Shown here: piece after piece, positions 42,652-50,723 of the stretch | Layout: every line of letters starts with the position of its first letter | Numbering within the stretch: the first letter of the stretch is position 1 | Assembly (NCBI GenBank): GCA_036494545.1 | Contig: DASXOB010000007.1 | Coordinates: 310,001-374,000 of the forward strand | Length of the DNA: 64,000 nucleotides | Origin: JAICXG01 sp036494545 | GTDB lineage: Bacteria > Verrucomicrobiota > Verrucomicrobiia > Chthoniobacterales > UBA10450 | Direction: 5' to 3' | Program-made: the position numbers and the translations under genes | The notes under the pieces: generated by a model | Databases searched by the model: none | What the model saw: the letters and a program-made list of their open reading frames with translations, nothing else | What the model was told of the DNA's origin: nothing

Positions 42652-43146
42652 ATGGAATCGATAATCGACCTACAGAGCGACGCATATTTCATGAGCGAGG
42701 CGTTGCGGATGGCCGTGCGCGCTTTCGAAGCCGAAGAAGTTCCGATTGGCGCTGTCGTCGTGCGCGCCGGGCGGATTATCGCGCGGACTTACAATCAGGT
42801 TGAACTGCTCAAGGACGCGACAGCGCACGCCGAGATGCTAGCCCTGACGCAAGCCGAAGCGGCCGTGGGCGACTGGCGGTTGAACGAATGCGATCTCTTC
42901 GTGACCAAGGAACCGTGCCCGATGTGCGCGGGCGCGCTCGTGCACGTACGGATGCGCCGTGTGATTTTCGGTTGCACCGATTCCCGTGGCGGCGCGGCGG
43001 GCGGCCTGCTGAATTTATTGCAAAATCCTTCTCTGAACCATCAATGCGATATTACCGCTGGCGTCTTGCGGGAGGAATGTACAAGCCTTCTGCAAAGTTT
43101 TTTCCAGGCGCGGCGCGCAGGCGAAGCCGGAGCTTCGCCGTCCTGA
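42652..43146 (+). CDS. tadA: tRNA adenosine(34) deaminase
   Basis: A 164-residue zinc deaminase that converts A34 of tRNA-Arg(ACG) to inosine. Zinc and catalytic motifs: HAEMLALTQA (His and Glu) and EPCPMCAGALVH (two Cys). Also FMSEALRMAVRAF and RRVIFGCTDSRGGAAGG. Length is normal, with about 15 extra residues at the C-terminus (ARRAGEAGASPS). The ATG at 42652 is accepted. Confidence 0.95.
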   Translation: MESIIDLQSDAYFMSEALRMAVRAFEAEEVPIGAVVVRAGRIIARTYNQVELLKDATAHAEMLALTQAEAAVGDWRLNECDLFVTKEPCPMCAGALVHVRMRRVIFGCTDSRGGAAGGLLNLLQNPSLNHQCDITAGVLREECTSLLQSFFQARRAGEAGASPS

Positions 43147-43177
43147 AAGTTGGAAGGCGGCGCGCATTTATTTTCAC

Positions 43178-43205
43178 TTGCAAAGCGGCAAAGGCGGATC
43201 ATAAT
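43178..43205 (+). promoter_or_regulatory. Possible sigma-70-type promoter upstream of the second esterase gene
   Basis: TTGCAA (43178-43183), a 16-base spacer and CATAAT (43200-43205). The esterase gene starts at 43391, so the leader would be about 180 bases. The match is reasonable but short; no other element supports it. Confidence 0.3.
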
Positions 43206-43390
43206 CGCGCTCCTCTGAGCCGCCCGGACTTTCTTCAGAATTGCAGATTGTTTGGGGGGTTTGGAACCGGAACTGCTCTTTAAATGGTTGGCGCGAGGGG
43301 CGCTTACTTTCAGATGACTTACGGTCGACTTACTTTCGGGAAAGGGGTTGAAACCATCAGACCTTCGCGCGGTCTCAGCATTTTAAGGCA

Positions 43391-45052
43391 TTGAAAACAC
43401 TCTTCATTCATTCGCTTATTGTTGTTTTGATCGGGATCGTTACTCGCGCCGCGTGCGCCAGTCCGCCGCCGGTGACCGAGCAGTTCGGCACGGCTTCCGA
43501 TGGAACACCGTTGCACTGGATCGTCTATGCGCCCAGTGGCAGAGGGCCCTGGCCGGCCGTCCTGGTAATTCATGGAGGCGGCTTTTATAAAAATACTCCT
43601 GACAGCTCAGAAGACTCAGTGACCTGTGCGCAAGACCTGGCGAACGCCGGCTTTATCGCATTTGCCAATGAGTATCGATTGGCCCCTCCCGGCAAGCTTG
43701 CCGGTCAGGTGTCCGATGGACGTTTTCCAGATCAGACCAATGACATAAAGCTGGCGGTGCAAACGGCTCGAGCTGATCCGCGTTGCAATGGCAAAGTCGG
43801 AGCAGTGGGCGGTTCCGCGGGTGGGTCTCATGCCTCCTATGTCGCTGGAACGGGCACAATCGGCGATGATCGGGTCGATGTAGCAGTCGATCTTTCAGGA
43901 GCACACGACTTCACGGACTTTAATCCTGGTAAGGATATCCCTCTTTTTACCAGTAACGTAACTAACTATGTCGGTGTAACGATGGACGATACTGCCGCCT
44001 TGCGGGCTGCTTCGCCAGCCTGGGTGGCAGACAAAGACACTGTGCCAATGTTCCTCGTGAACACGATCCAGGATGCGATGCCTTATGCGCAGCAGCCCGA
44101 TATGGTCCAACATTTGGACGCCCTGGGAGTGACTAACTATGAGGCGATCACTTTTACAGGGACCGATCACGCTTTTGCCATCTGGTCGACGGTAAAGGAC
44201 CAGGCAATCCCGTTTCTTAATAGCGTTCTCTCCGGCGCCGCTACTCCTACACCGACACCTACGCCTCCGATGGGAGATACAACTAAGAAGCTGCTCAACG
44301 TATCTACCCGAGGAAATGTGGGAACCGGCGATAATGTTTTGGTGGGTGGCTTTATTATTACGGGCGACAGTTGCAAACGCGTGGACTTGCGCGGAATAGG
44401 TCCTTCCCTGCAAACCGTTGGAGTTAGCGGCGCGCTGGTTGATCCGGTTTTGCAATTGTATGACTCTGCGGGAGACTTAGTGGAATCAAACGATAACCGT
44501 GTCTTGATTCCCGGTATCCCGAATCCGTTGCTGCCAACCGACTCGTCGGAATCGTTTCTGACTGCTTTTCTTCCGCCAGGAAGTTACACGGCCGTCCTTG
44601 AGGGAGCGAATCTTGATACTGGCGTCGGCCTGGTGGAACTTTATGATACCGATCCCGCCAATTCCGAGGTGGCCAATATCTCGACCCGTGGAGTCGTAGG
44701 AACGGGTAATGCCGAGATGATTGGTGGCTTTATTGTCGGTGGCAGCACGCCAACCAGCGTTATCGTGCGCGCTCTTGGTCCTTCTTTGGCCGCTGCTGGA
44801 GTGACAAATGCTCTGGCCGATCCCGTGCTAGAGCTGCGTGACGCTAATGGCAATCTGATCGGCCAAAACGACAACTGGCGTTCCGATCAGGAACAGCAGA
44901 TTATTGCCACGACGATTCCGCCGCCTAACGATGCGGAAGCGGCCCTTGTCGGAACCCTTGCGCCAGGCACCTACACCACTTTGGTCTACGGCAAGAATTC
45001 CGGGAGCGGCGTCGCGCTTGTCGAAGCTTACGACCTAAGTACCATCCCGTAG
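43391..45052 (+). CDS. Exported esterase with two C-terminal STRG/VGTGD-type repeat domains
   Basis: A 553-residue protein, TTG start at 43391 giving the signal peptide MKTLFIHSLIVVLIGIVTRA. Residues 25-285: esterase domain with HGGGF, GGSAGGS (nucleophile Ser), and TDHAF (His), similar to the protein at 3488-4450. A Thr/Pro linker (TPTPTPTPP) leads to two domains of about 125 residues, each beginning with LNVSTRGNVGTGD or ANISTRGVVGTGN and containing GIGPSL or ALGPSL and a VGLVELYD or VALVEAYD end. Such repeat domains are common C-terminal modules in Verrucomicrobia exported proteins (from memory) and may aid surface display. Target ester unknown. Confidence 0.85.
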   Translation: MKTLFIHSLIVVLIGIVTRAACASPPPVTEQFGTASDGTPLHWIVYAPSGRGPWPAVLVIHGGGFYKNTPDSSEDSVTCAQDLANAGFIAFANEYRLAPPGKLAGQVSDGRFPDQTNDIKLAVQTARADPRCNGKVGAVGGSAGGSHASYVAGTGTIGDDRVDVAVDLSGAHDFTDFNPGKDIPLFTSNVTNYVGVTMDDTAALRAASPAWVADKDTVPMFLVNTIQDAMPYAQQPDMVQHLDALGVTNYEAITFTGTDHAFAIWSTVKDQAIPFLNSVLSGAATPTPTPTPPMGDTTKKLLNVSTRGNVGTGDNVLVGGFIITGDSCKRVDLRGIGPSLQTVGVSGALVDPVLQLYDSAGDLVESNDNRVLIPGIPNPLLPTDSSESFLTAFLPPGSYTAVLEGANLDTGVGLVELYDTDPANSEVANISTRGVVGTGNAEMIGGFIVGGSTPTSVIVRALGPSLAAAGVTNALADPVLELRDANGNLIGQNDNWRSDQEQQIIATTIPPPNDAEAALVGTLAPGTYTTLVYGKNSGSGVALVEAYDLSTIP

Positions 45053-45056
45053 CCAT

Positions 45057-45130
45057 TGGCTGCCTCGCAAGGATTCGAACCTTGACAAAGAGATCCAGAA
45101 TCTCTCGTGCTACCGTTACACCACGAGGCA
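45057..45130 (-). tRNA. tRNA-Gln (anticodon CTG)
   Basis: Reading the minus strand, acceptor strands TGCCTCG and CGAGGCA pair, followed by G-CCA (45060-45057). The anticodon stem is AGAGA/TCTCT around loop TTCTGGA, so the anticodon is CTG, which decodes CAG. The T arm CAAGG-TTCGAAT-CCTTG is complete. CCA is encoded. Confidence 0.96.
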
Positions 45131-45220
45131 TTACAGAGGACTGAGACCTAAGCCCTGCTCACCCTTTTGCGCAAGTGCGCCGTCCGCCGCTGAGCAGGAT
45201 TTCCTGAAAAGTCGAAATCG

Positions 45221-46537
45221 TTAGGCAGAAGTCGATTCCAACCCGTCCGACACGTATTCTCGATCGCGCTGTGCCGCCCGTTCGGCTTCCCTGGTTGCCA
45301 TCAAGCGTCGCAAGGCAATACGAGCAGGATTTGTGGCAGCCATTTCGCCATAAATGCGACCTGAGAGAAGGTCAAGCGAGGGGACCTTGTCTCGCCAGGT
45401 CATGATGCGCTGGAAAGCGAGAGGAAATTCCCAGAGCACGCCGATGACATCCTCGACGACCTCGTTCCCCTCATCGAAGAGATGTTCGAGATCGGCAAAT
45501 GGATTGCCATTGGTTTTTGTTTCGCCGGAGAGAAGTTTCGCGATCTCGTCAGCGGCAAACTGACCTTCCTGAATCCCGAAGTAGACGCCGTAGGCAAAAA
45601 TCGGATCGGTAAAGCGGTGCGCGTCGCCGATGCAGATGAAGCCTTTGCCCGTGTAATCATAGACGCGATAGGAAAAATTCGGGATGGCGTGGATTGGTTC
45701 CCGCGGAGTCAAGTCCGGTAAACGCGAGGAAAGTGCCGGAGTCATGTGGCGACATTCCTGCAGAAACATCTGCTCCTTGCTCAGGCGTGCTTTCTTGAAA
45801 CGTTCGGTGGGAAAGACTATGCCGACGCTGGTAAGCTCCTCGCTTACTGGAATGAACCACGACCAATAATGTTTCTCCTGGTAGAAGAGTAGGGTGTTAC
45901 CAGGCTGCTCGTGCAGTTCGGGACCGTTGTCGCGAATCGTATTCGCGAACTGGGTGAAAAACGCAACTTGCTTATCGGAATGCCCAGGGACCTTGCGCCC
46001 GGTCACGCGGTGATTAGCGAGAAAGGTAGCGCTGCCGGAGGCATCGATTAAAACCTCCGAGTAAAGATTCTCTTCCTTGCCTTCTGAGGTGCGAATCTTC
46101 AAGCCGACGACAGCATCGTCCTTACGAAGTGGCGCGATGGCGGTGGCTTTGATCCAAATCGCGCCACGCTCAACTGCGGCGTCAAAGAGAATCTTGTCGA
46201 AGCTGCTTCGCATGACGTTCCAAGTCGAGTTAGGCACTTGTTCGTTCTTTTCGTTGCGTCGGACCAGACCAACCCAAAACTCGTTCTTGCCGTCAGGCCC
46301 GTAGAAGATCGCGCCATGCTTAACCGGATAACGCTGCGCTTCAATTTGCGGGCCGAGGCCAAGATCCTTTAGGGCAATCGCGGTCGCGCCGGTGAGAGAT
46401 TCACCAACATGAAAGCGAGGATGATGATCCCGCTCGATAATTATCGGTGTAATGCCGCGCCTGAGAAGATACAACGCAGTACCGGCGCCAGCCGGACCGC
46501 CGCCGAGGATGATGACAGGGTGCCTCTTTTGCGACAT
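45221..46537 (-). CDS. FAD-dependent oxidoreductase, flavin-halogenase-like
   Basis: A 438-residue flavoprotein. The FAD loop GGGPAGAGTALYLLRRG (about 12-28) and the second motif ERDHHPRFHVGESL are typical of the tryptophan-halogenase/geranylgeranyl-reductase group. It also has WSWFIP (WxWxIP motif of flavin-dependent halogenases) and FICIGDAHRFTDPIFAYGV. The WxWxIP motif alone does not prove halogenation; many relatives are ordinary oxygenases or reductases. No flavin reductase partner is adjacent. The stop codon is part of a repeat word (45218-45226). Confidence 0.75.
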   Translation of the reverse strand: MSQKRHPVIILGGGPAGAGTALYLLRRGITPIIIERDHHPRFHVGESLTGATAIALKDLGLGPQIEAQRYPVKHGAIFYGPDGKNEFWVGLVRRNEKNEQVPNSTWNVMRSSFDKILFDAAVERGAIWIKATAIAPLRKDDAVVGLKIRTSEGKEENLYSEVLIDASGSATFLANHRVTGRKVPGHSDKQVAFFTQFANTIRDNGPELHEQPGNTLLFYQEKHYWSWFIPVSEELTSVGIVFPTERFKKARLSKEQMFLQECRHMTPALSSRLPDLTPREPIHAIPNFSYRVYDYTGKGFICIGDAHRFTDPIFAYGVYFGIQEGQFAADEIAKLLSGETKTNGNPFADLEHLFDEGNEVVEDVIGVLWEFPLAFQRIMTWRDKVPSLDLLSGRIYGEMAATNPARIALRRLMATREAERAAQRDREYVSDGLESTSA

Positions 46538-46653
46538 GAAAGACTAAACAAAAGACGAGAGTAATGAGGGTGCAATTCTTTCGTCATGCGAGTCAAGGGA
46601 TTTTGCTGCCTCTCTTTCACGAGGTAGCACCTATTGATGTACGTCGCTTCTAC

Positions 46654-48063
46654 TTATAAACCTAAGCTGCAATCGGAATTAATATTCTGCCCGTAGATAT
46701 CGCCACCGTCGGACCGTCCATCGGTCCAAACGGCGAGTGCGTCTCCGGTTGCGCTGGAGAAAGTAAGATCGAGCCGCGATTTCGATGAGACGAGTGACGA
46801 GACGGCAAACGGTTCACAGATCAACGTTCCGTTCTCATCCAGTCGTGCACCCATAATTGTATCCTGAGAGAATGCCGGCTCGGACGACCAGACAACCAAA
46901 GGACCGGTGGAAGTGAATGCGCTCGTCACGTTGATCACCGCCGAAGAGGTGAAGGGTTGAACGACAACCCCCGTCGGACTCCATTGTGCCGCTCCCGTGG
47001 CATTAAATTTTTGACCTGAAATTCCCTCATTTGTTTGTGGACCTTCCAGAATCTCATCCCAGAACAGATACGTGGATGAAGTTGCGCGATCATAGGAGAC
47101 GCTGGGATTGACTTGATCATGGGAAGTGTCGGTCGAACCGAGCGAACCATTATGTGGGAAGGCTTCGCTGCCATCAGTGAGAATGTGTTGAGCGCGGGAT
47201 TGAAGCGGGTCGACTTGATACCAGCCGAACACGGCGCCTCCTGCGCCATCCGTTACAAAAGGCGGAAAGTTTCCGAACTGTAGCGAACCCCCGTCGAAAA
47301 CCGCGACATGATTCGAGCCCCAGAGGAGGGCGCCCGTCGTGTCGAGTTTATTCGCCAGCAGATGTTTTGGACTGCTGAAGCCCGCCGCGGAGACCCACGA
47401 GACGATGACGGAACCTGCATCGCTGCCATGTAAATCAGCCAGCGAATAGGTAGATCCCGCTGGGGCGGTGAGAGTAACGCCGTTCGGACCCCATTGCGGC
47501 ACGCCACCTCCACTCACTCTTTGCAACGTGATGTTGTTACCGTTGATCCAAGCGATGACAGCAAAACCATTGGAACTGGCGGCGATCTTCGGATTGCCTT
47601 TGAAATCGCTGCCGGTGCCAAAATGAAGTCCATCCGTTTTCCATAGCTGGAGCCCTTCGGGACTTATCTTTGCCGCTGTAACGACCGTGTCCGGTGGGTG
47701 GCGATCGTCAAGAAAAGCGAGCAAGGCGTTCCCGCCTCGATCCACGTCCAGGCCATAATCCTGAGTCGAACTCATTCCGAGATCGGCGATCCGCAAGCCT
47801 TTGGCTCGCCATTGCCTGACGCCATTTTCGTCGAGCCGCTGCAGGAAAACGTCGTAGCCAAAGGGTGGATGGCCGCTGGGATCGTTATCGAACCAGCTGA
47901 CGTAAGAGCCGCCATCGGATGTGGCGCGAATTTTCGGCTGAACCTGATCATCTGGCTTTTTGGCGATGGCCAGATTAACCATCGGATCTGAACTCCATTG
48001 AGCAAAGGCGATGGACGAAGGAATAAGCGCACAGAGTGCGAGGGCGAAGAGCGATTTTGTCAT
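46654..48063 (-). CDS. Exported hypothetical protein, propeller-like
   Basis: A 469-residue protein starting at the ATG at 48063 (MTKSLFALALCALIPSSIAFA, signal peptide); the longer frame to 48117 adds 18 residues before it. Repeats of about 55 residues contain 'GGSYVSWFD', 'GNALLAFLDDRH', 'GAVFGWYQVD' and 'GDALAVWTDGR', each with an Asp-rich turn. This is a beta-propeller-like pattern of the kind seen in exported proteins that read out 'W-x-D-x-R' blades. Binding partner unknown. Confidence 0.65.
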   Translation of the reverse strand: MTKSLFALALCALIPSSIAFAQWSSDPMVNLAIAKKPDDQVQPKIRATSDGGSYVSWFDNDPSGHPPFGYDVFLQRLDENGVRQWRAKGLRIADLGMSSTQDYGLDVDRGGNALLAFLDDRHPPDTVVTAAKISPEGLQLWKTDGLHFGTGSDFKGNPKIAASSNGFAVIAWINGNNITLQRVSGGGVPQWGPNGVTLTAPAGSTYSLADLHGSDAGSVIVSWVSAAGFSSPKHLLANKLDTTGALLWGSNHVAVFDGGSLQFGNFPPFVTDGAGGAVFGWYQVDPLQSRAQHILTDGSEAFPHNGSLGSTDTSHDQVNPSVSYDRATSSTYLFWDEILEGPQTNEGISGQKFNATGAAQWSPTGVVVQPFTSSAVINVTSAFTSTGPLVVWSSEPAFSQDTIMGARLDENGTLICEPFAVSSLVSSKSRLDLTFSSATGDALAVWTDGRSDGGDIYGQNINSDCSLGL

Positions 48064-48245
48064 AGGTAAATTTGCTTCGAGACGAGAAAAGAAGGCTATC
48101 AGCTCTGAGAAAAGCAACTAGTGAAAAGTTTGCCTAACAAAGACGACGAACGAGTTGTCGTGATTCGGCGTGGTGATTTCGTTAGGCAACCAGTGCTTGC
48201 GACGCGCGACGCCGAAAACTATTCTTTGCCCAAGGGCAAAGTTGG

Positions 48246-48476
48246 GTGCGACTGCGCCCTTCCGTCCTCGAACTTGGCCCGCTCCTTTTCTCCCGCCTCC
48301 TGGGACTCAACGAAACGCAATTGAGCCTTGTCGCGCTGGTCTACAAATTTTGCGATGACAAACATCTCCCGCTATTCGATCTGAAGGATTTCAAGAAAGT
48401 CCTCGAATACATCACCGGCACGATCACTCGTTCGCTTCTCGGTGCCACGGGCGTACGCGGGCGGAGTTATCGTTAG
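48246..48476 (+). pseudogene. Fragment of a HerA-like/DUF853 ATPase (YjgR type)
   Basis: A 76-codon frame reading LGPLLFSRLLGLNETQ and then LPLFDLKDFKKVLEYITG, which closely follows a short segment in the middle of DUF853 (HerA/FtsK-like) ATPases, where 'GPLLLSRLLDLNDTQ...LLLDLKDL' is conserved. Nothing of the Walker motifs lies upstream or downstream, so this is a scrap about one-sixth of the gene. The stop is within a repeat word (48470-48478), and two more copies lie nearby (48179-48187, 48478-48485). Confidence 0.55.
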
Positions 48477-48485
48477 GCGTTAGGC
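48471..48485 (+). repeat. Tandem overlapping pair of CGTTAGGC supplying two convergent stop codons
   Basis: Copies at 48471-48478 and 48478-48485. The first supplies the TAG stop of the DUF853 fragment (48474-48476); the second supplies the TAA stop (48480-48482, minus strand) of the DUF2237 gene. See the finding on the genome word. Confidence 0.9.
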
Positions 48486-48845
48486 GCGTTTCAGCGCATG
48501 GGCCCGCAGGTCTTCCAGCGAGACGAATTCGAGCGCAGAAGAATGCGTCGCCTCCAGATCGACCGGTGGCGCGACGCCACGATCAAGCGCCTGTTTCCAA
48601 CGCGAGACACAGACGCACCAGCGATCACCCGGCTGCAATCCCGGAAAACCCCATTCCGGATGTGGTGTCACCAGATCGTTCCCCATCAGGACTGAGTAAT
48701 CGAGAAAATCGCGGGTCATTTCCGCGCAGACTGTGTGCAAGCCAGTATCCTCGGGCCCGGTGCGGCAATAACCGTCCCGATAAAAACCAGTCGCGGGATC
48801 ATTGCAGCAAGCGCGCAGCTCCGTTCCGAGAACGTTGGTTGGCAT
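48480..48845 (-). CDS. DUF2237 family protein
   Basis: A 121-residue protein. I chose the ATG at 48845 (MPTNVLGTELRACC); the frame to 48950 adds a non-conserved extension. Features: GFYRDGYCRTGPEDTGLHTVCAEMT, then HPEWGFPGLQPGDRWCVCVSRW and a short helical end. These match DUF2237 as I know it, a small bacterial/plant protein family of unknown function. It is complete. The divergent gene at 48919 is separated by 73 bases. Confidence 0.88.
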   Translation of the reverse strand: MPTNVLGTELRACCNDPATGFYRDGYCRTGPEDTGLHTVCAEMTRDFLDYSVLMGNDLVTPHPEWGFPGLQPGDRWCVCVSRWKQALDRGVAPPVDLEATHSSALEFVSLEDLRAHALKRA

Positions 48846-48918
48846 GGGCCATTCTAGCGATCGCAGCTGTCTGCTCCACCGCAATTTCGCCGACATGCTC
48901 GCGATGCGAGGTTGCGCC

Positions 48919-49416
48919 ATGGCGACTTCACCTCTGTCATCTTCCGTCATTGCTTTATGGCTGCTGCCGCGGGAGCCCGCGGCAACATTCTGCCGGCAAA
49001 CTATCGAGCGTCTGGCGCGGCAATATGACGCGCCGGTTTTTGTTCCGCATCTAACACTTGGAGTTGTTGATGATCCTCCGCGCTCGCTCGAAAATACTCT
49101 GCGCGAGGCGATTCAGCTTCGTCCTTGCGGCGTTTTCTGGTCGCCCTTTTACACCAAGACGTTGTTCGTTCGCTTCCAAATGACGCCAGCGTTGCAGACG
49201 CTTCGCCAGTCGTTAGGCCTGGGCGGCCAATACGATCCGCATCTCAGCCTGCTCTATCACGATCTGCCTGCCGAGGAAAAAGCACGGCTTGCCAGCTCTC
49301 TGAAGCTTTCATTTCCGATCGCGGAGTTCGATCGCCCTGTCGCCGTCCGGTGTGCCAATCCGACGACGTCGCGCGCCGATATTGAGGCTTGGCAAACGCT
49401 GCTTAAGGACGTTTAA
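48919..49416 (+). CDS. 2H phosphoesterase (cyclic phosphodiesterase-like)
   Basis: A 165-residue protein. I chose the ATG at 48919 (MATSPLSSSVIALWLLP); the frame opens earlier at 48802, but the upstream part overlaps the divergent DUF2237 gene. Two His-x-Thr/Ser-Leu motifs, PHLTLG and PHLSLLYHD, mark the 2H phosphoesterase fold, as in plant/yeast cyclic phosphodiesterases (ADP-ribose 1'',2''-cyclic phosphate) and RNA 2',3'-cyclic phosphate enzymes. Substrate unknown. It is a stand-alone gene. Confidence 0.8.
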   Translation: MATSPLSSSVIALWLLPREPAATFCRQTIERLARQYDAPVFVPHLTLGVVDDPPRSLENTLREAIQLRPCGVFWSPFYTKTLFVRFQMTPALQTLRQSLGLGGQYDPHLSLLYHDLPAEEKARLASSLKLSFPIAEFDRPVAVRCANPTTSRADIEAWQTLLKDV

Positions 49417-49711
49417 ATTGAGTGGAAAACGTCTTTCCACAAGCGATCGCCATCCCGATGTCACTCTCTTGGAATAAGTGCCTGCCGCCACCGCTCCCAC
49501 AAGATACGGGATGTTCGTGCGGCGATCCGGCTAAATTTGGTGCTCGACGTTTCGCCAAGAAATGAACATGAAGCATCCAAAGATTGTCTTTATTCCGATA
49601 TTTAACCTTGTTAAATAGTTCGAGCGATGCTAGAAAACATGTTTCGCAAATCCCGGCCGACCCGAACAGCTGGGACCCTTTACCTTTACTGCACCTCTTT
49701 TGTCTTAACTC

Positions 49712-50578
49712 ATGAGAAACTATATGGCCGCTGAAGATAGCGACTCCGGTATCAAGATTTACCTGCGAGAGATTGGGCAGATTCCGCTGCTCACCCCGCA
49801 GCAGGAGATCGAGCTGGCCGCGAAAATCAAGAAAGGCGACAAGGAAGCTCGCGCCTTGATGATCCGGTCGAACTTGCGCCTCGTCGTGAAGATTGCTCAC
49901 GATTACGCCAACCTGGGTTTGCCACTGCTCGATCTCGTCTCCGAGGGCAACATCGGCCTGATGAAGGCCGTTGAGCGTTTCGATCCCGCCAAGGGCGGCA
50001 AGCTCAGTACCTATGCCGCGTGGTGGATTAAGCAGTCCATCAAGCGTGCCCTGGCAAACCAATCGAAGACGATTCGTTTGCCCGTGCATCTGGTCGATAA
50101 GATTTCGAAAATGCGCCGTGTCTCACTCCAAATGAGCGAAGAACTCGGCCGCGAACCGACGGACGACGAGCTCGGTGAAGAAATCGGTATTGCCGCTGGC
50201 AAAGTCTCGCAGCTCAAGACCGTGTCGATTCGTCCCGCGTCCCTCGACGCGCCGATTAGCGATGATGACTCAACCGAATTCGGCGAGATCGTCGGGGATG
50301 AAGATGCGCAAACGCCCTTCGAACTGTTGCGCGATAAGAATCTGCGCAATGAGGTCGGAGGCTTGCTCGACGTGCTCGACGATCGCGAACGCAAGATCAT
50401 CTTTTCCCGCTTTGGACTCGACGGCGGCAAGCCGAAAACGCTCGAAGAAGTAGGTAAGAAATTCGGGGTTACACGGGAACGCATTCGGCAGTTGCAAAAC
50501 ATCGCTCTTTCCAAACTGCGCCGCGCGCTCAGCAAAAAAGAGCGTCCGGTCGATGTCGAACTGACGGCAGAAGTTTAA
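49712..50578 (+). CDS. RNA polymerase sigma-70 factor, primary-type
   Basis: A 288-residue sigma factor. Region 1.2: DSGIKIYLREIGQIPLLTPQQE. Region 2: LVVKIAHDYANLGLPLLDLVSEGNIGLMKAVERFDP with 2.3-2.4 STYAAWWIKQSIKRAL. Region 3 is at about 130-200, and region 4: TLEEVGKKFGVTRERIRQLQNIALSKLRR. It lacks the long N-terminal region 1.1 and is small, as in alternative primary-like (group 2, e.g. RpoS/HrdB-type) factors. The main rpoD may be elsewhere. It is followed by a strong terminator. The 295 bases upstream (49417-49711) contain no gene. Confidence 0.9.
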   Translation: MRNYMAAEDSDSGIKIYLREIGQIPLLTPQQEIELAAKIKKGDKEARALMIRSNLRLVVKIAHDYANLGLPLLDLVSEGNIGLMKAVERFDPAKGGKLSTYAAWWIKQSIKRALANQSKTIRLPVHLVDKISKMRRVSLQMSEELGREPTDDELGEEIGIAAGKVSQLKTVSIRPASLDAPISDDDSTEFGEIVGDEDAQTPFELLRDKNLRNEVGGLLDVLDDRERKIIFSRFGLDGGKPKTLEEVGKKFGVTRERIRQLQNIALSKLRRALSKKERPVDVELTAEV

Positions 50579-50604
50579 CGCAGCTTTTGCCTGGCGACTT
50601 GCAA

Positions 50605-50636
50605 GGCGCGGATGGAAGTCCGCGCCTTTTTCTTTT
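50605..50636 (+). terminator. Rho-independent terminator after the sigma factor gene
   Basis: Stem GGCGCGGA (50605-50612) pairs perfectly with TCCGCGCC (50619-50626) around loop TGGAAG, followed by TTTTTCTTTT (50627-50636). It lies 27 bases after the stop, and the next gene on the plus strand is far away. Confidence 0.93.
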
Positions 50637-50723
50637 GCAAGGAATTGCCTCCTTGGGATCATCTCGAGCTGGCGTCCAGCGAAGAAACGAAGCAGCGAGG
50701 AGGCGAAGCGACTCCCAAAGCTT

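Noticed and set aside
48802..48918. N-terminal extension of the 2H phosphoesterase
   Set aside because: It overlaps the divergent DUF2237 gene and is not part of the fold.
49601..49711. A promoter for the sigma factor gene
   Set aside because: AT-rich stretches exist, but no -35/-10 pair with acceptable spacing stood out.
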